Positions 7,909 to 16,433 of a stretch of DNA of 25,937 nucleotides are shown one piece after another. The stretch covers positions 1-25,937 of the forward strand of contig CAKPQL010000018.1 of NCBI GenBank assembly GCA_934178555.1, written 5' to 3'. A program made the translations under genes and the position numbers. The notes under the pieces were generated by a model. That model was not told the DNA's origin. It did not search any database and saw nothing but the letters and a program-made list of their open reading frames with translations. Source of the DNA: an uncultured Clostridia bacterium (lineage in GTDB: Bacteria > Bacillota > Clostridia > TANB77 > CAG-508). The stretch's first letter is position 1, and each line of letters starts with the position of its first letter.

Positions 7909-8970
7909 ATGGAAGGAACTCAATTTATAAAAGATAAAGCTCAAGAATTTAATAATAAATTGAAAGAAGTATCTGAAAAGCTAGAATTGAAAGATAAACA
8001 AGAAATACTTGGAATAGACTATAAGGATAATATTAAATTAGGCGGAAATTTGGAGAGAAATTCTGTTTTTGTGGTTAAAATAAAAAATGAAAAAGGCGAG
8101 ATAAGTCATATTGTAATGGACAAAGAATGCAACAAAATTGCAAGTATTGCAAATGATGGAAAAATAGAGTTATCAGAAAAAGAAATGCAAATATGGGAAA
8201 AATTTATTGGTAAAAAAGGATTTCAAAATGCAGAACAAAAGAAGATGTACAATTTTGAAGAAGAATATTATTTAGATGAGTACATAGAACATGAAAATGT
8301 AGTTGAAGGAAGAGAAATAAATAAAAAATCAAAAAAAGCAGGAAAGCAAGAGAAATCAAATAGTGAACCAGATGAAAGAAAGCAAGAAGTAGCAGAAACA
8401 TTGAAAGTTGATAAAGAAGAAATAATTGCTATGATAAAGATAGAAGATAGAGAAACCTTTGGACAAGCTATAAATAAGAAATTGTATGCGGATGCTTATA
8501 TAATAAAATACGGAAATAATAAAACCCAAATAATGCAAGTAGCATCAAATGGAAAATTAGTTGAACTCTCAGGTATTGAAAGTAATGAATTTAATTATGA
8601 AGTAATGGAACAATTAAATATAGATAAACCTGGTGATAATCATAAAATAAAAGCAGGAGATTTAACAACAATAAAAACAGAAGATGAAAAATATAATTAT
8701 GTTGTAGTAAGAGAAAATAATTCTAAAAGGGGAATTGTAATTGTTAATTCAACTGATATAACTAAAGTATATGAATTTGATGATGAAGGAAAAAATGATA
8801 TAAAAGAAATAGAAACATCAATTAAGTATGAAGTAGAAAAGAAAGAAGAGCAAATAGAAGATAAAAGTAAAAAAGAAAAAGAAAATGAAGATAAAGAGAA
8901 CCAAGAAAAAGATGATGATGATGAAGGTAGAACACCTTGGGGAGATGCTTATGCAAGAAGACGTAGATAA
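7909..8970 (+). CDS. Hypothetical acidic, lysine/glutamate-rich protein with a basic C-terminal tail
   Basis: I do not recognise this 353-residue protein. It has no signal peptide or membrane segment. Two folded-looking parts (about 25-110 and 165-300) contain similar short beta-rich repeats, of the type VFVVKIKNEKGEISHIV, AYIIKYGNNKTQIMQV and YNYVVVRENNSKRGIVIV. A charged linker (about 135-165) joins them. A highly charged tail (about 300-338) follows, then a distinct ending RTPWGDAYARRRR. That terminal segment looks like a conserved interaction or localisation tag; this is inference. An AAAGGAGAA precedes the ATG. metG follows after 40 nt, so co-transcription is likely. Confidence 0.75.
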   Translation: MEGTQFIKDKAQEFNNKLKEVSEKLELKDKQEILGIDYKDNIKLGGNLERNSVFVVKIKNEKGEISHIVMDKECNKIASIANDGKIELSEKEMQIWEKFIGKKGFQNAEQKKMYNFEEEYYLDEYIEHENVVEGREINKKSKKAGKQEKSNSEPDERKQEVAETLKVDKEEIIAMIKIEDRETFGQAINKKLYADAYIIKYGNNKTQIMQVASNGKLVELSGIESNEFNYEVMEQLNIDKPGDNHKIKAGDLTTIKTEDEKYNYVVVRENNSKRGIVIVNSTDITKVYEFDDEGKNDIKEIETSIKYEVEKKEEQIEDKSKKEKENEDKENQEKDDDDEGRTPWGDAYARRRR

Positions 8971-9010
8971 TAATTTGTAAATTTATCCTAAGAAAGGAAT
9001 GTGAATAAAT

Positions 9011-10603
9011 ATGGAAAAACAAAATATTTTAATAGGTGGAGCATGGCCTTATGCAAATAATTCATTACATTTAGGGCATTTGGCTGGATTAATTTCTGGT
9101 GATGTTTTAGCTAGATATTTTAGATTAAAAGGAGAAAACGTAATGTATGTATCTGGAACAGACTGCCACGGAACTCCTATTACTCAAAGAGCTAAAAGAG
9201 AGGGAAAAAGTCCAAAAGAGATATGTGATTATTATGATGAAGAATTTAAGAAGACATTTAAAAAAATGAATTTTTCTTATGATTTATATTCAAAGACAGA
9301 TACAGAATATCATGCAGAAAAAGTAAAAGAAATATTTAAAAAATTATATGATAATGGTTATATATATGAGAAAATAGAACCACAAGCATATTGTCCAAAA
9401 TGTAATAAATTTTTACAAGACAGAGATATACAAATAACTTGTCCAGAATGTGGAAATCTTACAAAGGCAGATCAATGTGATGTTTGTTCACATGTACCTA
9501 CAATTGAGGAAATATCAGAGGGAGTATGTTTAGAATGTGGTACAAAAGCTGTACAAAAAGATAATAAAAATCTATATTTTGCACTTTCAAAATTTCAAGA
9601 AGAAATAGAAAAAAATACTAATAGAAATAAAAATAAATGGAGAATAAATGCTCAGAATGAAACTGAAAAATATTTAAAACAAGGTTTAATAGATAGAGCT
9701 GTAACAAGAGACTTAGATTGGGGAATAGATATACCATTACCTGGTTATGAAGATAAAAAAATGTATGTATGGATAGATGCTGTACTTGGATATTTAACAG
9801 ATACTATGAAGGTTTGTGAAGAAAAGGGAACATCTTGGGAAGATTTCTGGAAAGATGGACATAACAATAAAATTTATATGGTACATGGAAAAGATAATAT
9901 TACATTTCATAGTATAATTTTAAATGGCCTATTATTGGGATTAAAAGAAAATTTCCATATGGTAGATGTAATAGTTTCTACAGAGTACTTAAATATAAAT
10001 GATGAAAAAATTTCTAAAAGCAAAGGAAATGGAATAACAGCGTTAGAAATGCTAGATAAATATAATTCAGATTCATTAAGATATCACATTATAAATAATG
10101 GACCAGAGAAAAAGGATACAAATTTTACAATAGAAGGATTTGAAACAACTCACAATAGTGAAATTTTAAATAAATTCGGAAACTTAGTAAATAGAACATT
10201 AAGATTTAAGGGATTAGAAAAACTACCAATCGGAAATATGAACGAAGAAGTAAAAAAAGAAATAGAAAAAACATATAAGGAAGTTGCAAATTTAATAGAA
10301 GATTTAGAATTTAAACAAGCATCAGATAAAGTAATGCAACTTGTAGAATATGCAAATAAGTATTATGATGAGAAGCAACCATGGGTTCAAAAGAAAGAGG
10401 ATATAGAAGAATTTAATAATACTATATATACATGTGCAAACATAATTGCAAATTTATCTAATCTTTTTGAACCATTTATGCCAGAAGCATGTGCTAAAAT
10501 TAGAAGTTATTTAGATATAACAAATCCAGAATGGAAATATATAGAAATATCAGAAAGTGTTGACTTAACAGGTGTAGAACCATTATTTAGTAGAATAATG
10601 TAA
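9011..10603 (+). CDS. metG: Methionine--tRNA ligase
   Basis: A class I aminoacyl-tRNA synthetase that charges tRNA-Met using ATP. The 530-residue protein has WPYANNSLHLGH (HIGH-type motif HLGH at residues 20-23), GTDCHGTPI, and the signature KISKS at residues 333-337. A connective peptide carries several CxxC knuckles (CPKC, CPEC, CDVC, CLEC), consistent with zinc binding. It ends after the anticodon-binding helical domain and lacks the C-terminal EMAP/tRBD-like extension found in MetRS of about 650 residues. The TDCHGTPI and PYANNSLHLGH forms resemble the E. coli/archaeal-type lineage more than the usual Bacillus form with TDEHG. AAAGGAATGTG precedes the ATG. Confidence 0.95.
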   Translation: MEKQNILIGGAWPYANNSLHLGHLAGLISGDVLARYFRLKGENVMYVSGTDCHGTPITQRAKREGKSPKEICDYYDEEFKKTFKKMNFSYDLYSKTDTEYHAEKVKEIFKKLYDNGYIYEKIEPQAYCPKCNKFLQDRDIQITCPECGNLTKADQCDVCSHVPTIEEISEGVCLECGTKAVQKDNKNLYFALSKFQEEIEKNTNRNKNKWRINAQNETEKYLKQGLIDRAVTRDLDWGIDIPLPGYEDKKMYVWIDAVLGYLTDTMKVCEEKGTSWEDFWKDGHNNKIYMVHGKDNITFHSIILNGLLLGLKENFHMVDVIVSTEYLNINDEKISKSKGNGITALEMLDKYNSDSLRYHIINNGPEKKDTNFTIEGFETTHNSEILNKFGNLVNRTLRFKGLEKLPIGNMNEEVKKEIEKTYKEVANLIEDLEFKQASDKVMQLVEYANKYYDEKQPWVQKKEDIEEFNNTIYTCANIIANLSNLFEPFMPEACAKIRSYLDITNPEWKYIEISESVDLTGVEPLFSRIM

Positions 10604-10644
10604 TGATATATGATAAATATTATAAATAATTATAGAGGTAAAAA

Positions 10645-11214
10645 ATGAAAGATAAAATAATAATAGTAGAAGGTCCACAAGGTGTAGGAAAAACAACTTT
10701 TACGAATTTATTAAGAGAAAAAATGAAAGCAACAGATTTATATAGGTTGTCTGGTATAAAAGATAAGACAGAAACAGGAAAAGCAAAAATAAAATTAAAA
10801 TATGAAAAATTATTGGAATATATGGAAAATTGTGAAGATGTAAATATGATTTTTGATAGAACATTTTTTACAAATGAGGTATATTCAAGACTAGGATATC
10901 AAAATTATGAATTTACTGAAATATATAACAAATTATTAAAAAAACTTGATACTTTAGAAAATATAGAAAAATATGATATATATTTGGTTATACTATATTT
11001 ACAAGACGAAGGATTATATGAAAAAAGAATAAAAAGAGATAAACATGAATATCAAAAATTTGATGTAAAGAGTAGTATGCTACAGCAAAGAGAATATTTA
11101 AAACTTGCTGATGAGGTAGAAAAGCAAACAAAGAACATCAAAGTTATAAGATTTGAAAATGATACACAAGAATTACAGGAGGAAAATTTAAAGAAATATT
11201 TTGAAAATATCTAA
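10645..11214 (+). CDS. P-loop thymidylate/deoxynucleoside kinase-like protein
   Basis: The 189-residue protein has a Walker A motif GPQGVGKTT (residues 10-18) directly after the first beta strand. A DR motif in FDRTFFTNEVYSR (D71, R72) is typical of the thymidylate kinase/deoxynucleoside kinase superfamily, where it positions the phosphate acceptor. A lid-like basic stretch (EKRIKRDKHEYQKFD) follows near 125-140. It likely phosphorylates a nucleoside or nucleotide. The sequence does not fix the substrate, and it is not a canonical Tmk. The RBS (GAGGT) is modest. It sits 41 nt after metG and is probably in the same transcript. Confidence 0.75.
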   Translation: MKDKIIIVEGPQGVGKTTFTNLLREKMKATDLYRLSGIKDKTETGKAKIKLKYEKLLEYMENCEDVNMIFDRTFFTNEVYSRLGYQNYEFTEIYNKLLKKLDTLENIEKYDIYLVILYLQDEGLYEKRIKRDKHEYQKFDVKSSMLQQREYLKLADEVEKQTKNIKVIRFENDTQELQEENLKKYFENI

Positions 11215-11241
11215 TAAAAATACGTATGGGGCATATGGTGT

Positions 11242-11270
11242 TTGACATAAACATTATGGAAATACATAAT
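11242..11270 (+). promoter_or_regulatory. Internal sigma-A-type promoter candidate upstream of the DUF1189-like gene
   Basis: TTGACA (11242-11247), a 17-nt spacer and CATAAT (11265-11270) give a near-consensus promoter. The predicted start (near 11277) falls inside the AAGGAGG at 11274-11280, so the leader would be very short and the Shine-Dalgarno truncated. It may be fortuitous. Confidence 0.4.
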
Positions 11271-11285
11271 AACAAGGAGGCAAAA

Positions 11286-12047
11286 ATGGAGGAAAATTTA
11301 AAAATACCATTTTTTAGAAGGGTAAAAAAAGCAGTTACAGATTTTGAAGCTTATGCGGATTTTGCTTTAGAAAAAACAAATGTTGCTATAAAATATTATG
11401 CTAAGATTATGATAATATTTTCGATAATAATATCTATTGCTTTTTGCTATAAATTTTCAACAGTAATCAATGATGAAGAGCAATTACAAATAATGTATAA
11501 CCAGATGGCAGAAAACGGAATAGATATGCAAATGATAGATGAAGGAATTAATTATATAAAAAGTAATAATAATTTTGAATTCTATGCAATGTTAGCATTA
11601 AGTATTATCATATATATGTATTGTGTTTTTTTCGTATTAGGATTTGGTGATATTTTATTAATTTCAATATTGGGAATTATAATATCAAGAATAACTAGAA
11701 TTAGACTTAGATATAAGCCAGTATTTATAATGTCTATATATGCTTTAACACTACCAATAATTTTAAATTGTATATATATTATTGTAAATATGTTAACAGG
11801 ATTTACAATAGATTATTTTTCAATAGTATATAATGTAATAGCATATATTTATATAATTACTGCTATATTGATGATAAAAACTGATTTTATAGAGCATCAA
11901 CAAGAATTAATAAAAATAGTAAATGAGCAGAGAAAAGTAAAAAAAGAGCAAAGAGAAAATAAAGAGCCAGATGAAGATCAAAAAAATGAAGAAAAACAAG
12001 AACCTGAAAATCAAGAAGAGGAACCAAAATCAGAACCGGAAACTTAA
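11286..12047 (+). CDS. DUF1189-like multi-pass membrane protein with acidic cytoplasmic tail
   Basis: The frame is open from 11226, but AAGGAGG at 11274-11280 selects the ATG at 11286, giving 253 residues. The N-terminal IPFFRRVKKAVTDFEAYADFA, the first membrane segment (about 40-60), a 35-40 residue outside loop and the remaining hydrophobic segments (about 98-136, 147-168, 178-197) resemble the DUF1189 layout. The last 50 residues are almost entirely K/E/Q/P and highly acidic, presumably a disordered cytoplasmic tail. Function is unknown. It lies between a nucleotide kinase and ftsH, with ftsH 58 nt downstream. Family assignment is from overall pattern, not a diagnostic motif. Confidence 0.6.
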   Translation: MEENLKIPFFRRVKKAVTDFEAYADFALEKTNVAIKYYAKIMIIFSIIISIAFCYKFSTVINDEEQLQIMYNQMAENGIDMQMIDEGINYIKSNNNFEFYAMLALSIIIYMYCVFFVLGFGDILLISILGIIISRITRIRLRYKPVFIMSIYALTLPIILNCIYIIVNMLTGFTIDYFSIVYNVIAYIYIITAILMIKTDFIEHQQELIKIVNEQRKVKKEQRENKEPDEDQKNEEKQEPENQEEEPKSEPET

Positions 12048-12105
12048 AATTAATTTAGTGTAGGTTTAAAAAAATAAAGAGCTACTATGAGAAAGGAATA
12101 AAATT

Positions 12106-13884
12106 ATGAAAGAAAAACCAAAAAAAAATATTTATAAAATTATAATATGGATAGCAATAATAGTATTGATAGGTGCAACTGTTGCATTTGCTTTTATGAG
12201 CAATAGTGATAAGAACAAAGATGAAAAAACTTTAGCATATGATGAATTATTATTACAGATTAAAGACGGAAAAATTGAAAAAATTGAAATGACAGTTGGT
12301 AGTACAACTATAAAAGTAAAACAAAAAGATGTAGAACAAGAAAAAACAACTATAGTGCCTAATACACAGGTGTTTGTTGAATATATACAAGACGAGTTGC
12401 TAAATGGAAATCAAATTGATTTTAACCAGAAACAACCAAATATAATTTTAAAAATTGCAGATGTATTATTTTCTTTATTACCAACTATTATGATAGTAGC
12501 TTTATTTATTGTGATATTAAAAATGCAAGGATTAGGCGAAAAAGGTAAGGTATATGGAGACGAAGGAAATACAACTAATGTAAAATTTGATGATGTTGCA
12601 GGATTAGAAGAAGAAAAAACAGAAATGTTAGAAATTGTTGAATTTTTAAAGAATCCTAAAAAATTCAATGAGATGGGAGCAAAAATTCCAAGGGGAATAC
12701 TTCTATGTGGTAAGCCAGGTACAGGGAAGACATTAATAGCAAAAGCAATTGCTGGAGAAGCTGGGGTTCCATTTATATCAATGAGTGGATCTGAGTTTAT
12801 AGAAATGTTTGCAGGACTTGGAGCTTCACGTGTTAGAAAATTATTTGAAAAAGCAAAAAAAATAGCTCCATGTATAATTTTTATAGATGAAATAGATGCA
12901 ATTGGTTCAAGAAGAAGCAGTGGAAGTGGAGCAGAAACAGAAAATAATCAAACTTTAAATCAGTTATTAGTTGAAATGGATGGATTTGAAACTAACGAAA
13001 CAGTTATAGTGTTAGCAGCAACTAATAGACCAGAAATGTTAGATAAAGCTTTATTAAGACCAGGAAGATTTGATAGGCAAATAACAGTAACTGCTCCAGA
13101 TGTAAGGGGAAGAGAAGAAATATTAAAAATACATGCAAAAGATAAAAAAATAGCATCAGATGTAAGTTTAAAAAGTATTGCTGATGATACTGCTGGATTT
13201 ACAGGAGCAGAATTAGCAAATGTATTAAATGAAGCTGCCATAATTGCAACAATAAAGAAACATAGAGAAATAGAAAAAGATGATATAGAAGAAGCTGTTA
13301 AAAAGGTTACTGTAGGATTAGAAAAACATAGTAGGGTAATATCTGATAAAGATAAAAAATTAACAGCATATCATGAAGCTGGACATGCAATAGTAAGCAA
13401 ATTCTTAGCTACACAATTAGATGTAAAAGAGGTATCTATAATACCAAGAGGACTTGCTGGCGGATATACAATGTATAAAACAGATGAAGATAAATATTAT
13501 ATATCAAAGACAGAGATGGAGGAAAAATTAATTGCATTACTAGGTGGAAGAGCAGCAGAAAAAGTAGCGTTAAATGATATATCAACAGGTGCAAGCAACG
13601 ATATAGAGGTTGCAACTCAAATTGCAAAAGATATGGTAACAGTATATGGTATGAGTGATACAATTGGACCAATATCATTGAAAAAAGAAGAACCTTATGA
13701 AGTACAACCATTTGGAGATGAACTAGAAGATCAAGTAGGTAAAGAAGTAAGAGAAATGATAGAACAAGCATATATTAAGGCACAACAGATATTATTAGCT
13801 AATATGGATAAATTACATGCAATAGCTGAAAGATTATTAGAAAAGGAAATTATATCAAGCGAAGAATTTGAAAGTTTCTTTTAA
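12106..13884 (+). CDS. ftsH: ATP-dependent zinc metalloprotease FtsH
   Basis: FtsH is a membrane-anchored AAA+ hexamer that extracts and degrades membrane and regulatory proteins. The 592-residue protein has TM1 (about 11-31), an extracytoplasmic domain to about 117, and TM2 (about 118-139). The AAA module follows, with Walker A GKPGTGKT (202-209), Walker B IIFIDE (257-262), the sensor AATNRPE and the arginine-finger region RPGRFDR. The protease domain has HEAGH (423-427) and the downstream STGASNDIE aspartate ligand. Departures from the usual sequence are GKPGTGKT for GPPGTGKT, and the pore segment FAGLGASR for FVGVGASR. Both keep the residues needed for activity. AGAAAGGAA precedes the ATG. 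A bidirectional terminator follows. Confidence 0.96.
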   Translation: MKEKPKKNIYKIIIWIAIIVLIGATVAFAFMSNSDKNKDEKTLAYDELLLQIKDGKIEKIEMTVGSTTIKVKQKDVEQEKTTIVPNTQVFVEYIQDELLNGNQIDFNQKQPNIILKIADVLFSLLPTIMIVALFIVILKMQGLGEKGKVYGDEGNTTNVKFDDVAGLEEEKTEMLEIVEFLKNPKKFNEMGAKIPRGILLCGKPGTGKTLIAKAIAGEAGVPFISMSGSEFIEMFAGLGASRVRKLFEKAKKIAPCIIFIDEIDAIGSRRSSGSGAETENNQTLNQLLVEMDGFETNETVIVLAATNRPEMLDKALLRPGRFDRQITVTAPDVRGREEILKIHAKDKKIASDVSLKSIADDTAGFTGAELANVLNEAAIIATIKKHREIEKDDIEEAVKKVTVGLEKHSRVISDKDKKLTAYHEAGHAIVSKFLATQLDVKEVSIIPRGLAGGYTMYKTDEDKYYISKTEMEEKLIALLGGRAAEKVALNDISTGASNDIEVATQIAKDMVTVYGMSDTIGPISLKKEEPYEVQPFGDELEDQVGKEVREMIEQAYIKAQQILLANMDKLHAIAERLLEKEIISSEEFESFF

Positions 13885-13891
13885 ATAAAAG

Positions 13892-13930
13892 AAGGCACGT
13901 TTTATACAATGATAAAACGTGTCTTTTGTT
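13892..13930. terminator. Bidirectional terminator between ftsH and the convergent pseudouridine synthase gene
   Basis: A 12-bp stem (13894-13905 with 13912-13923, one G-T wobble) with a 6-nt loop is followed by TTTTGTT on the + strand. A-rich sequence before the stem gives a T-rich run on the - strand. It sits between the converging stops at 13884 and 13934, so it serves both genes. Confidence 0.85.
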
Positions 13931-13933
13931 AAA

Positions 13934-14809
13934 TTATATTTTAAATGGATTGTCTACTTTGAATTCCTTATTGTTTAAATATTCTAAAATACTAGAATTT
14001 GAGCTAAAATGAAAGTTAAGTTTATATGCACAAAGCATTTGAGTAGATACGTTAAATTTTTTATTTACAGTATTAATACCATATTTTCCATCGCCAATTA
14101 TAGGATGACCAATATGAGCTAAATGTGCACGTATTTGATGTGTTCTGCCGGTTTTTAAATTTACATCTAAACAGGATATATTTTTGTCTTTATATGTATT
14201 GAGAACTGTATATGTAGTTATTATTTTTCTATAACCAGTTTTAGGAGAACTAGAAATATATACTATTGATTTTTTATTGTCTTTAAATAAATAATCTTCT
14301 AAAGTATCTGAATTCTTATTTAAAATCCCATAAACATAGCATAGATAATGCTTTTCGATTTCTTTGCTTTTAAATTTCTCTAATAAAATGTTCAAAGTAT
14401 TGGTATTTTTGGCGAATAAAACTAAACCTAATGTATTTCTATCCAATCTATGACAAGGGTATAAAGTTAAACCTAAATCATTAGAAAGCAAGTCCGTTAG
14501 GTTATCTTCGTTATTAGAATCTGGTGTAACAGATATTCCAGATGGCTTATTTACGATTAGAATATTTTCGTCTTCGTAAATGATAGAGTAATTTATTTTT
14601 TTATCTAAAAATTCATCTTTTATATAAATTGTAATTTCATCCCCTAAATGAATTGTAATGTTTTCATGGATTCTTTTATTATTTACAAGAATGTCTTTTT
14701 TTCTTAGTGCTTTAAAGATAGTATTTAATTTTAGGCCACTGAAAGTATCTAATAAAAACGTATTCAATTTCTTATTATCATATTTTTTATCAACAATTAA
14801 CTTTTTCAT
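13934..14809 (-). CDS. RluA/RluD-family pseudouridine synthase
   Basis: Isomerises uridine to pseudouridine in rRNA or tRNA. The 291-residue form has an N-terminal S4-like RNA-binding domain (about 1-65, including IFKALRKKDILVNNKRI) and the catalytic domain. That domain carries NKPSGISV, the catalytic motif HRLDRNTLGLVL (the Asp is the nucleophile, usually HRLDRDTSGL), LKTGRTHQIRAHLAHIGHPI and GDGKYG. The open frame extends to 14896. I prefer the ATG at 14807-14809 because the conserved domain begins there and the upstream residues look like untranslated AT-rich sequence. No Shine-Dalgarno is present at either start; a TATAAT lies only 6 nt upstream of the chosen ATG, which suggests a leaderless mRNA. 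The specific target site cannot be assigned. Confidence 0.88.
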   Translation of the reverse strand: MKKLIVDKKYDNKKLNTFLLDTFSGLKLNTIFKALRKKDILVNNKRIHENITIHLGDEITIYIKDEFLDKKINYSIIYEDENILIVNKPSGISVTPDSNNEDNLTDLLSNDLGLTLYPCHRLDRNTLGLVLFAKNTNTLNILLEKFKSKEIEKHYLCYVYGILNKNSDTLEDYLFKDNKKSIVYISSSPKTGYRKIITTYTVLNTYKDKNISCLDVNLKTGRTHQIRAHLAHIGHPIIGDGKYGINTVNKKFNVSTQMLCAYKLNFHFSSNSSILEYLNNKEFKVDNPFKI

Positions 14810-14815
14810 AGAAAC

Positions 14816-14821
14816 ATTATA
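14816..14821 (-). promoter_or_regulatory. -10 element (TATAAT) directly upstream of the pseudouridine synthase ATG
   Basis: On the - strand the consensus TATAAT ends 6 nt before the ATG at 14809, placing the expected start site at the ATG itself. The -35 region is poor. If real, this gives a leaderless transcript. Confidence 0.4.
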
Positions 14822-14872
14822 CAACATATAGAAAGAAAAAGCTATATCATATTTATATGTAAAAAACAAATT

Positions 14873-14901
14873 GTATATTGCACATTTGGTTTGCATATAA
14901 A
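14873..14901 (+). promoter_or_regulatory. Sigma-E-like (mother-cell) promoter for yqfC-yqfD
   Basis: GTATATT (14873-14879), a 14-nt spacer and CATATAAA (14894-14901) match the Bacillus sigma-E pattern (KMATATT, N14, CATACAHT) at most positions. Start would be near 14908, with the yqfC ATG at 14936. yqfC and yqfD belong to the sigma-E regulon in B. subtilis, so pattern and context agree. Confidence 0.5.
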
Positions 14902-14935
14902 TTAATATAATTTAATAAAAAGGGTGAATTAATTT

Positions 14936-15229
14936 ATGGCAAAGCAAAACAGAGGTAGAAGAAGAATAGATAAATGGCTAGAAATGCCAACAGAAATAGT
15001 AAGCAACGAGCCAAAGATTACAATTGTTGGATTTGGTGAAATGTTAATAGAAAACTATAAAGGAATTTTAGAGTATGAGGAGATTTATATACGTATAAAT
15101 ACATATGTAGGCATTATAAATATAAATGGATATAATTTGAATTTAAAGCAAATGACAGAAAATGATATTTTAGTAACTGGAAAGATAGATAGTATGACAT
15201 TGGAGCCTAATGTAGATGAGGAGGAATAA
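14936..15229 (+). CDS. yqfC: Sporulation protein YqfC
   Basis: The 97-residue protein fits the YqfC/YabP family. It has the N-terminal RRRIDKWLEMPTEIVSNEPKI, then ITIVGFGEMLIENYKGILEYEE and a C-terminal segment of the type I-VTGKIDSM. In Bacillus it is made in the mother cell under sigma-E and is needed for efficient sporulation; its molecular function is not well defined. AAAAGGGTG precedes the ATG. yqfD starts 2 nt after the stop. A sigma-E-like promoter is visible upstream. Confidence 0.9.
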   Translation: MAKQNRGRRRIDKWLEMPTEIVSNEPKITIVGFGEMLIENYKGILEYEEIYIRINTYVGIININGYNLNLKQMTENDILVTGKIDSMTLEPNVDEEE

Positions 15230-15231
15230 TT

Positions 15232-16416
15232 GTGTTTCTAAAGATATTAATAAATTACATATTAGGATATGTTGATATAAAAGTAGAAGGATATTATATA
15301 GAGAGGTTTATAAATATTTGTAATAATAAAAAGATTTTCCTATGGAATGTAAAAAGAGATAAATCAACTATAATGTATGCTAGAATTGGAATAAATGAAT
15401 TTAAACGTTTGAAAAAAATAGCAAAGACAACTAAATGCAAAATAGAAATAAAAAACAAAAAAGGATTACCATTCTTTTTAAATAAATATAGAAAAAGAAA
15501 AATTTTTGCACTATGTTTAATATCAATAATTTTAATATTAGTAATAACTTCAAATTATGTTTGGAATATAGAAGTAGTTTCAGATGGAAATATAGATGAA
15601 TGTGAAATAATAAGTATGCTAGAACAGGAAGGGTTAAAAATAGGAACATTAAAAGGAAAAATTGATGTAAAAAAGGTAATAAATAATATTAGATTAAATA
15701 GAAATGATATTGCATGGATGGGAATAAAAATTGATGGAACTAATGCAAAAGTAGAAATTGTAAAAAGTAAAGAAAAACCACAAATAATAGCAGAGGATGA
15801 ATATTGCAATATTGTTTCTAATAAAGAAGGAATAATAACAAAAATAAATGCTCAAAATGGAACACTTGCAGCAAATGTTGGAGATCTAGTGAAAGTAGGA
15901 ACGCCACTTGTAAATGGATGGCTTGAAGGAAAATTTACAGGAATAAGATATGTTCATGCGAGAGCAGATATAGAAGCCAAAGTATGGTATACAAAAAAGA
16001 CGAAAGCATACTATAATCAACTTATATCAGTACCTACAGGAAAAAAAGAAAATAAATATAGTATAAATATTAATAATTTTAAAATAAATTTTTATAAAAG
16101 CCTTTCAAATTTTCAAAATTATGATACAATAAATGAGAATAAAAAAGTAAAGTTGTTTTCTAATTTTTATTTACCAATCGAATGGAAAAAAGCAACAAAT
16201 TATGAATATGAACAAAAAGAGGTAACATATACGGAAGAAGAACTTATAAGTATGAACGTACCTAAGCTAGAAGAAGAATTACAAAATGAAATAGCAGATA
16301 CTAGCGATATAGTAAATAAACAAATTAATACATACAAAAATGAGGGATTCATAGAAGTAGAAGTCATATATGAAGTTATCGAGAAGATTGGAACCGAAGA
16401 AAAAATTATATTCTAA
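15232..16416 (+). CDS. yqfD: Sporulation protein YqfD
   Basis: The 394-residue protein has the YqfD/Spo-IV-like layout: a cytoplasmic N-terminal part (1-88), one membrane segment near 90-110, and a large extracytoplasmic domain. The domain contains AWMGIKIDGTNAKVEIVKSKEKP, SNKEGIITKINAQNGT and the region GDLVKVGTPLVNG. The paired YqfC/YqfD proteins are part of the mother-cell sporulation programme. The GTG start is supported by GAGGAGG about 8 nt upstream, only 2 nt after yqfC, which implies translational coupling. Confidence 0.9.
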   Translation: MFLKILINYILGYVDIKVEGYYIERFINICNNKKIFLWNVKRDKSTIMYARIGINEFKRLKKIAKTTKCKIEIKNKKGLPFFLNKYRKRKIFALCLISIILILVITSNYVWNIEVVSDGNIDECEIISMLEQEGLKIGTLKGKIDVKKVINNIRLNRNDIAWMGIKIDGTNAKVEIVKSKEKPQIIAEDEYCNIVSNKEGIITKINAQNGTLAANVGDLVKVGTPLVNGWLEGKFTGIRYVHARADIEAKVWYTKKTKAYYNQLISVPTGKKENKYSININNFKINFYKSLSNFQNYDTINENKKVKLFSNFYLPIEWKKATNYEYEQKEVTYTEEELISMNVPKLEEELQNEIADTSDIVNKQINTYKNEGFIEVEVIYEVIEKIGTEEKIIF

Positions 16417-16433
16417 AAGGGGATGTGAATGAT

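Noticed and set aside
13436..13771. 111-codon leucine-rich open frame opposite ftsH
   Set aside because: Low-complexity antisense of an AT-rich gene with no start signal.
14810..14896. Longer start for the pseudouridine synthase
   Set aside because: The extra 29 residues have no family similarity and no Shine-Dalgarno; the conserved S4-like domain begins right after ATG 14809.
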